Positions 46,280 to 55,585 of a stretch of DNA of 64,000 bases are shown here, piece by piece. Origin of the DNA: Paenibacillus pasadenensis (lineage in GTDB: Bacteria; Bacillota; Bacilli; Paenibacillales; Paenibacillaceae). The number at the start of each line of letters is the position of its first letter. The stretch's first letter is position 1. The stretch is from NCBI RefSeq assembly GCF_023715725.1, contig NZ_JAMBOT010000005.1, positions 248,001-312,000 of the forward strand, given 5' to 3'. The translations under genes were made by a program, and so were the position numbers. The notes beneath the pieces were generated by a model, which saw only the letters and a list, made by a program, of their open reading frames with translations, was not told where the DNA came from and ran no database searches.

Positions 46280-46694
46280 TCCTTCTTCAAGCCATCAGGC
46301 GGGCGGTTGTTCTGCTGCCGCTGCCTGCTCAAGCTTTCCCCGCAACGAGCATTAAATCCTTCCGCTCACTGAAATTACTAGATTCAGTCCGCGCCAATAC
46401 GGGTAAAAGTTCTTATTAATCATGACGGACAGCCATTCTCTCTATCGGATCCGGCAGCTTACAGCCAGACATGCGGCCTTGAGGCAGGCGTGTCTGGCGG
46501 CTGTCGGTTTGTTTAACTTTATTGCAACGATTCAGCTACTTGGAGCAGGAGTTTCATTAATATTGTGGAATTATCTACAATGAAAATAACTATATTTCAA
46601 TTAATTAATACTGTAATGTCGATTTGTGTCAAATTTTGATGATTAATTTGGATTATTTTACTAATATCCTAATGGGTGCAGGGAGGTTCCTTGA
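46280..46694. other. Gene-free stretch before the ThuA-like gene
   Basis: About 415 bp without a credible gene. A hairpin with CCAGACATGC and GCGTGTCTGG arms at 46461-46504, followed by GGTTTGTTT, may be a terminator or a structured site. The right end (46560-46680) is strongly AT-rich; TTGATG and TACTAA with a 17-bp gap (about 46636-46664) could be the promoter of the next gene. Confidence 0.4.
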
Positions 46695-47456
46695 ATGGTA
46701 ATCCAAGTAGGCAGAGGGGGCATGGCATTCATGCCGGAAGGCGGCTCTCCGATGGCTTTGGGACAAGCTTCCGGAACAGTTCGGCGGGAAGCGCTGCTGC
46801 CGGAGTGGGAAGGCATGCCTGGCCGAATCCGCATGGTTGGCGGGTTTGGCGCGCTGGTGCTGGGCGGAAAAGGCGGAACGGAGGAGCCGCTTTACGATGT
46901 CCTGGACGACGACTTTGATCTTCGCGTGACAGGAACTTGCGAAGCATTGGAGGAGGATATGCCGGCGGATCAGTCGCTGATCGTCGTGAATAACGACTGC
47001 TGGAATGAGCCTTTAACGGATGCGCAAGCAATAAAACTGGCGCATTTTGTCGAAAGCGGCGGCGGTCTTGTTCTGCTGCATGGCGGAATTTCCATCGCCT
47101 CCCATCCCGTTTTGAAAAATCTGGTCGGAGCGAGCTGTGTTGAGCGGCCTGCGAACCGCCGATTGAGCTTTCAAGCGGTTATCGGTAAGGGCGGCATTCA
47201 TCCGGCCGTGCAGGATATTCAGCCGTTCGAGCTGGCCGAGGAGCCGTATCGCTATTCCTTCCTGCCTTCCCCGGACCGCGAGGTTATTATGGAATATATG
47301 CTGGACGGACAGCGTTATCCGGCTGCATGGGCGCATCGTGCGGGCAGAGGCAGAATTGTGGTGCTCCTGCCAGGCCATACCCGCGAAACGCTGCGGCATC
47401 CTCAGGTCAGCCGCCTGCTTCGCAGCTGCTCGTTATGGGCATCCGGGAGAATTTAA
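46695..47456 (+). CDS. ThuA-like domain protein
   Basis: A 253-residue protein. Residues about 45-245 fit the ThuA (trehalose utilisation) class, a glutamine-amidotransferase-like fold: LIVVNNDCWNEPLTDAQA, FVESGGGLVLLHGG near 117-130, PVLKNLVGASCVERP, and GRGRIVVLLPGHTRET near the end. The biochemical role of ThuA-like proteins is poorly defined but linked to sugar metabolism. The ATG follows GGGAGG. Confidence 0.8.
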   Translation: MVIQVGRGGMAFMPEGGSPMALGQASGTVRREALLPEWEGMPGRIRMVGGFGALVLGGKGGTEEPLYDVLDDDFDLRVTGTCEALEEDMPADQSLIVVNNDCWNEPLTDAQAIKLAHFVESGGGLVLLHGGISIASHPVLKNLVGASCVERPANRRLSFQAVIGKGGIHPAVQDIQPFELAEEPYRYSFLPSPDREVIMEYMLDGQRYPAAWAHRAGRGRIVVLLPGHTRETLRHPQVSRLLRSCSLWASGRI

Positions 47457-47588
47457 AGTAATGTCCAAAGCTTTGGAGAGCGGAAGTCCGCCAACTCCAG
47501 AGCTTTTTTTAATTTTCCTATTATTAGAAGTCCGCCGTCGGTCGATAGATTCGTTACCAATACACTTCATGAAGGCGGTGGCGTTACG

Positions 47589-49160
47589 ATGGCGTCGATA
47601 CTAAACGGCGGCAGCGGCATTACGGGCGAAGCGGCGGACGGGAGATCAGACAGCGCAAAAAAGCTGGCGCGGGGGGCTGGGATGAACGATCATGCCTACC
47701 AGGATTTGCGCAATCGAAATAAGATGGTGCTGATCGTCTTTTCATTTAATATGCTGTTAATTGGCGCCATGTTATTGCAGTTTAATACGGTCCCATCCTT
47801 TGCGATGAAAATCGGTATTCCGTGCATCGCAGGAGCTATTGTGATGTGGGGGCTGCATCTGAGCCGCCGGTTAGAACAGGTTATACCTTATGCCATCATC
47901 ATGCTGATCGGATACTTGACCGTACTTAACATTCAGAACGATCCATCGAACGAAATGAACACTTTAGGCGCTTTTTACCTGCTGGCTCTGGGCGTCATGT
48001 ACAATAACAGGCTGTCTCTGGCATATGGGGCATTAAGCGGAGCGGGCATTATTATTTATAAATATTTTGCTGTCCCGGCCGTGCCCGGCGTGACGGATTA
48101 CAATCATCTTACGTTTTTCTTTTTTTACTTCGTGCTTGCAGCTACCCTGTTGATCTGCCAATCCGAACTCGGCCGTACGATTTTCCGCCGCACGGTCCGG
48201 CTTCAGGTTGAAGCGGAGGCGCAGCTCTTAAAAGAACAGGAACGGGAGCGGATGACGCTTCAATCGGTTCAAACGCTTTCCCAAAGCATGAGCGAAATCC
48301 GGATGAACGGCCAGGAGAACGAAGCATCCTTCCAGGAGATGAATACGGCTTTTCAAGAAATGTCCTCCGGCGTGACAAGCCAGGCTGAGGCAATGGCGCA
48401 AATTTCATCCCAGGTCAGCGACTCGGCTGTCCAGATGGAACGAATGATGCAAACGCTCGGCGGCATGGTGGAGCGGATTCAACAGACGAGCGAAGCTTCC
48501 TCTGAAGGCAGCAGAGTCGTCGAAGAGCTAAGCCTCACCATTCAGCAGTTTCAGGCAAGCCTCGACGGTATGAAATCCCGGTTTGAGGGCCTGACGGATA
48601 CAATCCGCAGCATACTGCCCTTTACGGCGTCGATTCAAGATATTGCCCGCCGCACGAATCTGCTTTCACTTAACGCCAGCATTGAGGCGGCTAGAGCAGG
48701 CGAGCACGGCTCAGGCTTTGGCGTCGTCGCGACCGAAATCCGCAAGCTTGCGCTTACGGCGGGCGATACGGCAGAGCGTATGACGGACAGCCTGAATTTG
48801 GCCGCTGTCCAGACAGAGCAATCTGCGGAAGCAATGAATGAGAACGCGCGCAAAATGGAAGAGAGCTTGGGGCATGTAGCAAGGACGAGCTCAGCGTTTC
48901 TCGGCATTCAGCATTCGGTAGAGGTGCTGCATGCCGATGCCGGACATATCGCCGGAGAGATGGACAGTGTCAGCTCCTCCAGCCGTGAAGTTGAGGAGAG
49001 AGTCAGCGATTTTGCCGCTGTTGTGCAGCAATCGTCGGCGACGCTTGAGGAGCTGCTTGCTACCGTCGAGACTTTAGTTCGTCAAAACTCCATTTTGCAC
49101 GGACGGATTGAGGAATCGGAAGCGGCGTTAAAACGCATAACGTCGGATAGCGCGGAATAA
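47589..49160 (+). CDS. Methyl-accepting chemotaxis protein with multi-helix membrane sensor
   Basis: A 523-residue receptor. About six membrane helices (residues 35-190) replace the usual periplasmic-type sensor. A cytoplasmic signalling domain follows (about 215-515) with the conserved hairpin tip [20 protein letters not shown], then [17 protein letters not shown]. It should feed a CheA-CheW array. No HAMP domain is obvious. The region before the membrane helices (1-30) is hydrophilic. No other chemotaxis gene is near. A terminator follows. Confidence 0.93.
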   Translation: MASILNGGSGITGEAADGRSDSAKKLARGAGMNDHAYQDLRNRNKMVLIVFSFNMLLIGAMLLQFNTVPSFAMKIGIPCIAGAIVMWGLHLSRRLEQVIPYAIIMLIGYLTVLNIQNDPSNEMNTLGAFYLLALGVMYNNRLSLAYGALSGAGIIIYKYFAVPAVPGVTDYNHLTFFFFYFVLAATLLICQSELGRTIFRRTVRLQVEAEAQLLKEQERERMTLQSVQTLSQSMSEIRMNGQENEASFQEMNTAFQEMSSGVTSQAEAMAQISSQVSDSAVQMERMMQTLGGMVERIQQTSEASSEGSRVVEELSLTIQQFQASLDGMKSRFEGLTDTIRSILPFTASIQDIARRTNLLSLNASIEAARAGEHGSGFGVVATEIRKLALTAGDTAERMTDSLNLAAVQTEQSAEAMNENARKMEESLGHVARTSSAFLGIQHSVEVLHADAGHIAGEMDSVSSSSREVEERVSDFAAVVQQSSATLEELLATVETLVRQNSILHGRIEESEAALKRITSDSAE

Positions 49161-49185
49161 TAGCTGCCAGCCAGCCGCATACAAC

Positions 49186-49213
49186 AAGCCCCTCCGGGTT
49201 CCCGGAGGGGCTT
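49186..49213. terminator. Bidirectional terminator between convergent genes
   Basis: AAGCCCCTCCGGG and CCCGGAGGGGCTT form a perfect hairpin with a TT centre, between the chemotaxis gene and katA. Confidence 0.88.
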
Positions 49214-49219
49214 CTACGA

Positions 49220-50800
49220 TTAATATCCGTCCGTCTCGCGGCCGGAGCGGTCGGCAAGCTTTTGCCCTTCTCGCATCGATTCGTTGCCGAGATGAGGTGC
49301 GGCGGCATCGGCTGAGGCGAGCCCTTCGGCAACGCGGCGGCCGTAATCGGCATCCGCTTGAGTGAAATGGGAAATCATCTGCTCCCGAATGACCGGATGG
49401 CATATTTTGAGCGCGTCAACGAGATTTTTGATTAGTTCGTCCTGTTCCCACGGTTCGAATTTACGGTATGTATCGCCAGCCTGTCCAAAATCGTTCGTGC
49501 GGTCCAGCTTGGCGCGCACCAGCTTCGCCTCATAAGAAGGCTCGTGCTCGGCTCCCGAAGGCTTAGCCTCGTGAAGACCGCCAAGGTTGGACGGCTCGTA
49601 GTTGACATGGGGATTTTGGCCTGGTGCGGAATCCACCTGATAGACCATTTGACCGTCACGCTGATTGGTAGCGACTCTAGACCTGGGAGCATTAACAGGC
49701 AGCTGAAGGTAGTTCGTGCCGACGCGATGGCGCTGCGTATCCGAATAAGAGAAAGTGCGGCCCTGCAGCAGCTTGTCGTCCGAAAAGTCCAGTCCGTCCA
49801 CAAGCACGCCTGTGCCGAACGCAGCCTGCTCTACCTCCGCGAAATAGTTCTCGGGATTGCGGTTGAGCGTCATTTTACCGACAGGCCGAAACGGAATCTT
49901 CTCCTGGTCCCACAGCTTGGTCGGGTCCAGCGGATCGAAGTCCAGCTCAGGATGCTCGTCATCGCTCAAAATTTGCACGTTTAGCTCCCATTCGGGGTAC
50001 TCGCCGCGCTCGATTGCCTCGTATAGGTCCTGGGTCGCATGGCTCGTATTTTTGCCCTGAATCGCCTCCGCTTCGTCTTGAACGAGATTTTTAATGCCTT
50101 GATTGAGAGGCTCCCAATGATATTTCACGAGCACACCTTTGCCCTCGCTATTAACCCATTTGTACGTATTGACCCCGGAGCCCTGCATCTGGCGGTAATT
50201 CGCGGGAATACCCCATGGGGAAAAGAGGAACGTTACCATATGCGTCGCTTCCGGCGTGCGGGACAGGAAGTCGAACATCCGCTCGGGATCGTTTAAGTTC
50301 GTGACCGGGTCGGGCTTGAAGGAATGCACCATGTCCGGAAATTTCAGCGGATCGCGGATGAAGAAAATTTTCAAATTGTTGCCGACTAGATCCCAGTTGC
50401 CGTCCTCGGTGTAAAATTTCACGGCAAATCCGCGCGGATCGCGCAGCGTCTCTGGCGAGTGCGCGCCATGTACGACCGTAGAGAAACGGACAAAAACGGG
50501 TGTTGTTTTGCCTTTTTCCTGAAACAGCTTTGCACGAGTATAGGCTGATACCGGCTCGCCGCCTACATCGCCATAGGCTTCGAACACGCCGTAAGCACCG
50601 GCGCCGCGGGCATGTACGACCCGCTCCGGCACCCGTTCGCGGTCGAAGTGGGATATTTTCTCGATGAAATGGTAGTTTTCCAGCGTGGAAGGGCCGCGAT
50701 TGCCAACTGTACGGATATTTTGATTATCCGTAATAGGATGACCCTGACGGTTCGTCAATGTCATTTCCTCGTTTGCAGCTTGTTGGTCCCGGTTATTCAA
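49220..50800 (-). CDS. katA: Catalase KatA (monofunctional haem catalase)
   Basis: A 526-residue enzyme that breaks hydrogen peroxide into water and oxygen. The distal His region is [20 protein letters not shown], with [14 protein letters not shown] and the proximal tyrosine helix [20 protein letters not shown]. Full family length. The TTG at 50800 is preferred because AAAGGGTG lies just upstream; a GTG three codons earlier sits on that site. A clear PerR box was not found by eye. A shorter catalase relative is at 21977. Confidence 0.96.
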   Translation of the reverse strand: MNNRDQQAANEEMTLTNRQGHPITDNQNIRTVGNRGPSTLENYHFIEKISHFDRERVPERVVHARGAGAYGVFEAYGDVGGEPVSAYTRAKLFQEKGKTTPVFVRFSTVVHGAHSPETLRDPRGFAVKFYTEDGNWDLVGNNLKIFFIRDPLKFPDMVHSFKPDPVTNLNDPERMFDFLSRTPEATHMVTFLFSPWGIPANYRQMQGSGVNTYKWVNSEGKGVLVKYHWEPLNQGIKNLVQDEAEAIQGKNTSHATQDLYEAIERGEYPEWELNVQILSDDEHPELDFDPLDPTKLWDQEKIPFRPVGKMTLNRNPENYFAEVEQAAFGTGVLVDGLDFSDDKLLQGRTFSYSDTQRHRVGTNYLQLPVNAPRSRVATNQRDGQMVYQVDSAPGQNPHVNYEPSNLGGLHEAKPSGAEHEPSYEAKLVRAKLDRTNDFGQAGDTYRKFEPWEQDELIKNLVDALKICHPVIREQMISHFTQADADYGRRVAEGLASADAAAPHLGNESMREGQKLADRSGRETDGY

Positions 50801-50966
50801 TAGATACACCCTTTCTTGTCACGAATCAGGCTTATTTTGGCAAAATGAAGCTGAAATATGCGGTCTAAGTCGGAAATTCGGATAAAGTATACAGAATATT
50901 GTAGACATCACTTCGGTTTTTCGATAAATTTAAAATCTGTAAACTTTAGCGATGTGGAGGATTAAT

Positions 50967-52322
50967 ATGAAGAAGTTACCCGAGACGCCCCTTGGCCAAG
51001 GGAAAGCGGATCGTTTTACTTCGTCCGGCTTTATTTTGGCCGCGATTGGAAGCTCTGTAGGCCTTGGCAACATGTGGAAGTTTCCGTATATTACGGGAAT
51101 GTACGGCGGAGCGGCATTTTTCCTGCTCTTTATTATCTGCTTGATTTTGGTCGGTTTGCCGATTTTGCTTGCCGAAATGACTATTGGACGCGGCGGACGC
51201 GGCAATGCGGCCAGCTCGCTCTCCAATCTCGTTCATAACAAAAATTGGAAGTGGCTTGGATTTTTGATGGTTCTGACGGCCTTCCTCATTATGTCTTATT
51301 ATGGGGTTGTTGCCGGATGGACGCTGCAATATACGGTAGATTCCTTAACCGGAGCGCTTTCGAAGCCGGGAATGGACTTTGAGAAGCAGTTTGTGGATTT
51401 TGCAGGCGGCTACTGGCCGCTGTTCTGGCATCTAATCGTTATGGTGCTGGTCGGCATCGTTGTTGGTAAAGGAATCTCAGGCGGGATCGAGAAATTCAAC
51501 AAATATCTCATTCCTGGCTTCCTGGTCATTCTGCTTGTTCTGATGTTCCGTTCTTTGACGCTGCCGGGAGCGGCTGAAGGCGTCGAGTTTTTCCTGAAGC
51601 CGGATTTCTCCGCGCTTACCGGTGAGTCCGCGCTCGTTGCGCTAGGACATGCCTTCTTCTCGCTTTCCCTTGGTATGGGCTGTATGTTAACGTACGGCGC
51701 TTACGTGGAAAAGGAGCAGTCGCTTGGCAAAGCGACGGTAGCGATTGGTGTCGGCGACCTTGGGTATGCGTTCATCGCCGGTCTGATTATTTTCCCAACC
51801 GTCTTTTCGTACGGCCTGGAGCCGCAAAAAGGCGTAGGCTTGGCGTTTATGGCGCTGCCGGCCGCATTTTCGCAAATGCCGCTTGGAGCCCTGTTCGGCG
51901 GCCTGTTCTTCCTGCTGCTTGCGATCGCGGCTCTCACTTCCGCCGTTTCGATTCTGGAGGTTCCCGTTGCCTACGCAATGAACACATGGAAATGGTCGCG
52001 CAAAAAAGCGGCAGCCATCATCTCGACGGCCGCTTATGTGCTTGGCATTCCAGCGGGCCTTTCGGTGACAGGCGTGCTCAGCTCCTGGCTCCCGTTTGGC
52101 AAATCGGTGTTCGACTGGTTTGATTTTCTGACGTCATACCTGCTGATGCCGCTCGGCGGACTGATCGTCACGCTGTTCACAGGCTACGCTTGGAAACGCG
52201 CTGGAGAAGAAGCGGGCTTGACCGGCTTCTGGTACAAGGCTTGGATGTTCAGCCTGCGCTACCTGGCTCCGGTGCTCATTCTGGCGGTGCTGCTGTACTC
52301 GCTGTTCGTTAAGCCGGTGTAA
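50967..52322 (+). CDS. Sodium-dependent transporter, NSS/SNF family
   Basis: A 451-residue membrane protein with about 11-12 helices. The N-terminal signature RFTSSGFILAAIGSSVGLGN, then MWKFPYITGMYGGAAF, places it in the neurotransmitter:sodium symporter family; bacterial members import amino acids or related compounds. LFGGLFFLLLAIAALTSAVS near the middle matches helix 8. The start at 50967 follows GGAGG. Substrate unknown. Confidence 0.93.
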   Translation: MKKLPETPLGQGKADRFTSSGFILAAIGSSVGLGNMWKFPYITGMYGGAAFFLLFIICLILVGLPILLAEMTIGRGGRGNAASSLSNLVHNKNWKWLGFLMVLTAFLIMSYYGVVAGWTLQYTVDSLTGALSKPGMDFEKQFVDFAGGYWPLFWHLIVMVLVGIVVGKGISGGIEKFNKYLIPGFLVILLVLMFRSLTLPGAAEGVEFFLKPDFSALTGESALVALGHAFFSLSLGMGCMLTYGAYVEKEQSLGKATVAIGVGDLGYAFIAGLIIFPTVFSYGLEPQKGVGLAFMALPAAFSQMPLGALFGGLFFLLLAIAALTSAVSILEVPVAYAMNTWKWSRKKAAAIISTAAYVLGIPAGLSVTGVLSSWLPFGKSVFDWFDFLTSYLLMPLGGLIVTLFTGYAWKRAGEEAGLTGFWYKAWMFSLRYLAPVLILAVLLYSLFVKPV

Positions 52323-52332
52323 GGGTTGAATC

Positions 52333-52388
52333 AAAATAAGCTGCTTTGCAGCCTGCCATCCGCAGGTGTGCAGAGCGGCTTTTTTCAT
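52333..52388 (+). terminator. Terminator after the sodium-dependent transporter gene
   Basis: AAGCTGCTTTGCA and TGCAGAGCGGCTT arms form an imperfect hairpin, followed by TTTTT. Confidence 0.75.
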
Positions 52389-52497
52389 GGAACAAATAAC
52401 TATGCCGAGGCTCATAATCGGCTTCTTCTCGGGAAATGGTAACAGTGTCACAACAAGCCAGCCTTTAAATCCACCGGAATTCAAAAGGAGAATGAAC

Positions 52498-52881
52498 ATG
52501 ACCGACCGCCGTCTGCTGTTCCGCTTCCAAGATGCCGATTCAGCTTCCGTAGCCGTCGCCACTCTGATGGAGCTTGGTTATGATGCTGCTCCGCAGGGAG
52601 CGCATGAGATCGGCCTGTCTCTGCATGGCAGCGATCTGACTTCCGCCTTGGAAATTGCTTTTGCCCACGGCGGCGAGCTGGATGTGCAGGAGGAAGATTA
52701 TATTCCGATTCCGGCCCATATGGTGAATGAGGATTTGGTCGCCTGGGAGGAAGGCTTTGGCCTGACGGATGTCCATGAAGAAAGTGAAGGCCTCCGCAAC
52801 CGCGACGACGATGCGGACGGAGAGCCGTTTCCCGAGCAGGATGGCACATTGAGCTTTTTTTCGGGAGATGTAAGAGCGTAA
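52498..52881 (+). CDS. Unrecognised 127-residue acidic protein
   Basis: I do not recognise this protein. It begins MTDRRLLFRFQDADSASVAV; residues about 5-75 look like a compact alpha/beta domain (DSASVAVATLMELGYDA, then SDLTSALEIAFAHGGE), perhaps ferredoxin-like. The C-terminal third is strongly acidic and low in complexity. There is no signal peptide or membrane helix. The start at 52498 follows AAAGGAG with good spacing; upstream frames lack support. Single gene with a terminator. Confidence 0.7.
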   Translation: MTDRRLLFRFQDADSASVAVATLMELGYDAAPQGAHEIGLSLHGSDLTSALEIAFAHGGELDVQEEDYIPIPAHMVNEDLVAWEEGFGLTDVHEESEGLRNRDDDADGEPFPEQDGTLSFFSGDVRA

Positions 52882-52918
52882 AAAAACCGGCTGGCCCTCA
52901 CAGGTCAGCCGGTTTTTA
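52880..52918 (+). terminator. Terminator after the acidic protein gene
   Basis: AAAACCGGCTGGCC and GGTCAGCCGGTTTT arms with a CTCACA loop, then T bases. Confidence 0.9.
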
Positions 52919-53103
52919 TTTCATTTGCTTCCGTGGGAGATGCCCGGATTATTGATGGTTCGTCTGCAAAGTGACGAAGAGAATGTTTTATAATGATTGA
53001 ATACGCTCAAAATGGAATAACGGAAGGGCCTCAGAAATATCGCTCATTTGGAAGTTAATCGTTACTGCTTATGTGTATTGATGCAAAGAAAATCCCACAA
53101 ATA

Positions 53104-53270
53104 AGGGCGTTAAACGCCCTTATTTAAGGGGGAAACGAGCGATAGTACAGAAATAAGGGCATCAAACGCCTTTATTTGAGGGCTAAATGAACAAAAGCCA
53201 AGAAATAACGTCGTCAAACGCCCTTATTTAAGGAAAAAACGAGCAAAAACCAAGAAATAAGGGTATATAT
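53104..53270. repeat. Array of four palindrome units with an exact 52-bp period
   Basis: AGGGCGTTAAACGCCCTT and close copies begin at 53104, 53156 and 53208, and a fourth half copy (AGGGTATA) at 53260, each 52 bp apart. The core is the same as in the array at 4778, and the spacers again carry GAGCGA or GAGCAA. It lies between the convergent acidic-protein and BaiN genes. The rest of 52919-53301 shows no other clear feature. Confidence 0.88.
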
Positions 53271-53301
53271 TCTGCGAATAAACGAAGTCCAGCAACGCGG
53301 G

Positions 53302-54600
53302 TCAACGAGCGTCTCCGCTGCGTTCTTCCTGCACCTGGAGCGCGGCGCTGGCTCCGGCATGGCGGCCGGTTGTAAATGCCGCCGATATATTGTAGCCACC
53401 CGTATATCCGTGCAGATCAAGCACCTCGCCGCAGAAATACAAGCCGCGGATGAGCTTTGACTCCATCGTTTTTGGGTTGATTTCCTTCAGATGGACGCCC
53501 CCGCCGGTTACAAACGCCTCTTCAATCGACAGCGTGCCGTTAATGCGGACGGGCAAAGCCTTGAGCAGCCGCGCATAATCCAGCAGCGCAGCGCGGTTCA
53601 GGTTGTCGAAGGTAACAAGCGGATTCATTCCTGCCAGCTCCAGCGATAAATCGATCATACGATCTTGCATCAGAGCGGTCAGCACATTTTTGAACGCTTT
53701 GCGCGGTTCCGCCTCGGCAAGACGAAGCAGCTCGCCGTAAAGCTCGTCTGCAGTTCGATCGGGGTACAGGTCGGCGGTAAGCAACACGTCTCCTCCGCCG
53801 GTTTTTTTGCGCTCCTTAACGACGAACTGGCTGCAGCGCAGAGCCGCGGGTCCCGACAGGCCGAGGTGCGTGAAAATCATATCGCCCTCTTGCTCCGTCA
53901 GCCGTTTGCCCTTGGCATTCCATACGCTTAACACGATTCCGCGCAGCGACAAGCCCTGCAGGCTGCGGCTGCGAATGAACGGCTCGGCGGAGGTGAGCGG
54001 CACCTCTGTCGGGTAAAGCTCCGTCACCGTATGGCCGGCGTCCTCCGCCCAAGGGTAGGCGTCTCCGGTGGAACCGGTGTGGGGCACCGATTTGCCGCCG
54101 GTAGCGACGATAACGGCCCGCGCCCCAAGCTCTCGGCCGTCGCTAAGCTTGACGCCTGTTATGCGTCCGTCCTTATGCAGCAGGCCGGCTGCCTTTTCGT
54201 TGATGCGGATCGTGACGCCGCTATCCCTAACCGTGGCGACCAATGCGTCAACGACGGATTTGGCTTTATCCGAGACCGGGAACATCCGGCCGCGGTCCTC
54301 TTCCTTGAGCGCGATGCCCAGCGATTCAAAAAAAGCGATGATTTCGCGGCTTCCGAATTCCGACAAAGCGCTGTAAAGGAATTTGCCGTTTCCGGGAATG
54401 TAGCGAATCATCTCCTGGGGCTCTTTATTGTTCGTCACATTACATCTGCCCCCGCCGGATATGCCGAGCTTGCGGCCAAGCTTGCTTCCCTTATCCAGCA
54501 GCAGCGTCTTGGCGCCGCCTTTGCCGGCGGCTGCTGCGGCCATGAGCCCGGAAGGCCCTCCCCCGATAATAATGACGTCGAATTTTTCGCGGCTTGCCAT
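53302..54600 (-). CDS. BaiN/HI0933-type NAD(P)/FAD-dependent oxidoreductase
   Basis: A 432-residue flavoprotein: FAD-binding IIGGGPSGLMAAAAAGKGGA at residues 11-30, SGGGRCNVTNNKE near 49, GARAVIVATGGKSVPHTGSTGDAY near 160 (family signature, residues about 157-180), and the C-terminal FVTGGGVHLKEINPKTMES with GLYFCGEVLDLHGYTGGYN. The substrate of this family (YhiN/HI0933) is not generally known; one member acts in bile acid metabolism. Single gene. No clear partner. Confidence 0.92.
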   Translation of the reverse strand: MASREKFDVIIIGGGPSGLMAAAAAGKGGAKTLLLDKGSKLGRKLGISGGGRCNVTNNKEPQEMIRYIPGNGKFLYSALSEFGSREIIAFFESLGIALKEEDRGRMFPVSDKAKSVVDALVATVRDSGVTIRINEKAAGLLHKDGRITGVKLSDGRELGARAVIVATGGKSVPHTGSTGDAYPWAEDAGHTVTELYPTEVPLTSAEPFIRSRSLQGLSLRGIVLSVWNAKGKRLTEQEGDMIFTHLGLSGPAALRCSQFVVKERKKTGGGDVLLTADLYPDRTADELYGELLRLAEAEPRKAFKNVLTALMQDRMIDLSLELAGMNPLVTFDNLNRAALLDYARLLKALPVRINGTLSIEEAFVTGGGVHLKEINPKTMESKLIRGLYFCGEVLDLHGYTGGYNISAAFTTGRHAGASAALQVQEERSGDAR

Positions 54601-54710
54601 GTTTCCCTAATCGCTCCCTTTGTTTATAAAAACGGTCTTGTATTCTCACCGATACATACTACAATCAGTGTATCAGAACTGAACCCAAAGCGGAAAAGGA
54701 GCGGGTCCGG

Positions 54711-55577
54711 ATGAAGGAATGGAGCTTCGCCGGGAAGGATGGGGCTGAGCTGTTTGCACGGGAATGGCAGCCGAAGCTGGAGGACGGCAGCGATGTGCGG
54801 GCTGTGCTCTGTCTTGTGCACGGCATGGGGGAATACAGCGGACGTTACGATGCCTTTGCCCGTTCGCTGGCAGCCGGGGGAATCGCATCTATCGCCTACG
54901 ATCAGCGGGGCCATGGGCGGACGGCAGGCCCGCGCGGCCATGCCGATGGCATGGACCAGCTTGCGGAGGATGCCGCAGCCGCGGTCCGCGAAGCAGCCAA
55001 GCTTTATCCCGGAGCTCCGTTGTTTTTATATGGTCATAGCATGGGTGGAGGAGTGGCGCTGCATGCCGCTCTCACCGTACCGCTTCCTGTAAACGGTCTG
55101 ATTTTATCCAGCCCGTGGCTGAGTCTCGTTGCTCCGCCGCCGCGAATTGCAGAGGCTGCTGTCGGCTTGCTGGCAAAATTGTGGCCGACCTTTTCGCAGC
55201 CGACCGGCATCAAACAGGAGGACTTGTTCCGTCCAGGAGCGCAGGCTGGAGCTTGCAGCGTGATGGACGAATACTGTCATAAGCGAATTACGGCGAAAAT
55301 GTACCGTTCCATATCAACCTCCGGGGAGAAGTCTATTTTGCGCGCAAAAGACCTCGCTTTTCCGGTGCTGCTCGTTCACGGAACCTCGGACCGCATTACG
55401 TCCTTTGCGGCGAGCGAACGGCTGGCCGATGCGATTGGTTCCAACTGCACGTTTGCGCCTCAGGAAGGCGGTTATCATGAACTGCATCACGACCTGGAAC
55501 GAGAGGCGCTCATGAACAGGTTGAAGATGTGGATTTATGCAAACCTGGATTGTAAAAAATCGCCACCTGTGCTTTAA
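54711..55577 (+). CDS. Alpha/beta hydrolase, monoacylglycerol lipase type
   Basis: A 288-residue hydrolase with a serine nucleophile elbow GHSMGG near 105, the family sequence YDQRGHGRTAGPRGHADGMD (about 61-80), an aspartate in LVHGTSDRIT near 226 and a His in GGYHELHHD near 262. It would cleave a lipid or other ester in the cytoplasm. The ATG follows AAAGGAG. The kinase gene starts 9 bp after its stop, so they may be cotranscribed. Confidence 0.9.
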   Translation: MKEWSFAGKDGAELFAREWQPKLEDGSDVRAVLCLVHGMGEYSGRYDAFARSLAAGGIASIAYDQRGHGRTAGPRGHADGMDQLAEDAAAAVREAAKLYPGAPLFLYGHSMGGGVALHAALTVPLPVNGLILSSPWLSLVAPPPRIAEAAVGLLAKLWPTFSQPTGIKQEDLFRPGAQAGACSVMDEYCHKRITAKMYRSISTSGEKSILRAKDLAFPVLLVHGTSDRITSFAASERLADAIGSNCTFAPQEGGYHELHHDLEREALMNRLKMWIYANLDCKKSPPVL

Positions 55578-55585
55578 TCGGAGGT

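Noticed and set aside
50801..50966. Glycine riboswitch before the sodium-dependent transporter gene
   Set aside because: Such transporters sometimes have one, but the 165-bp gap shares a divergent promoter region and shows no matching core.
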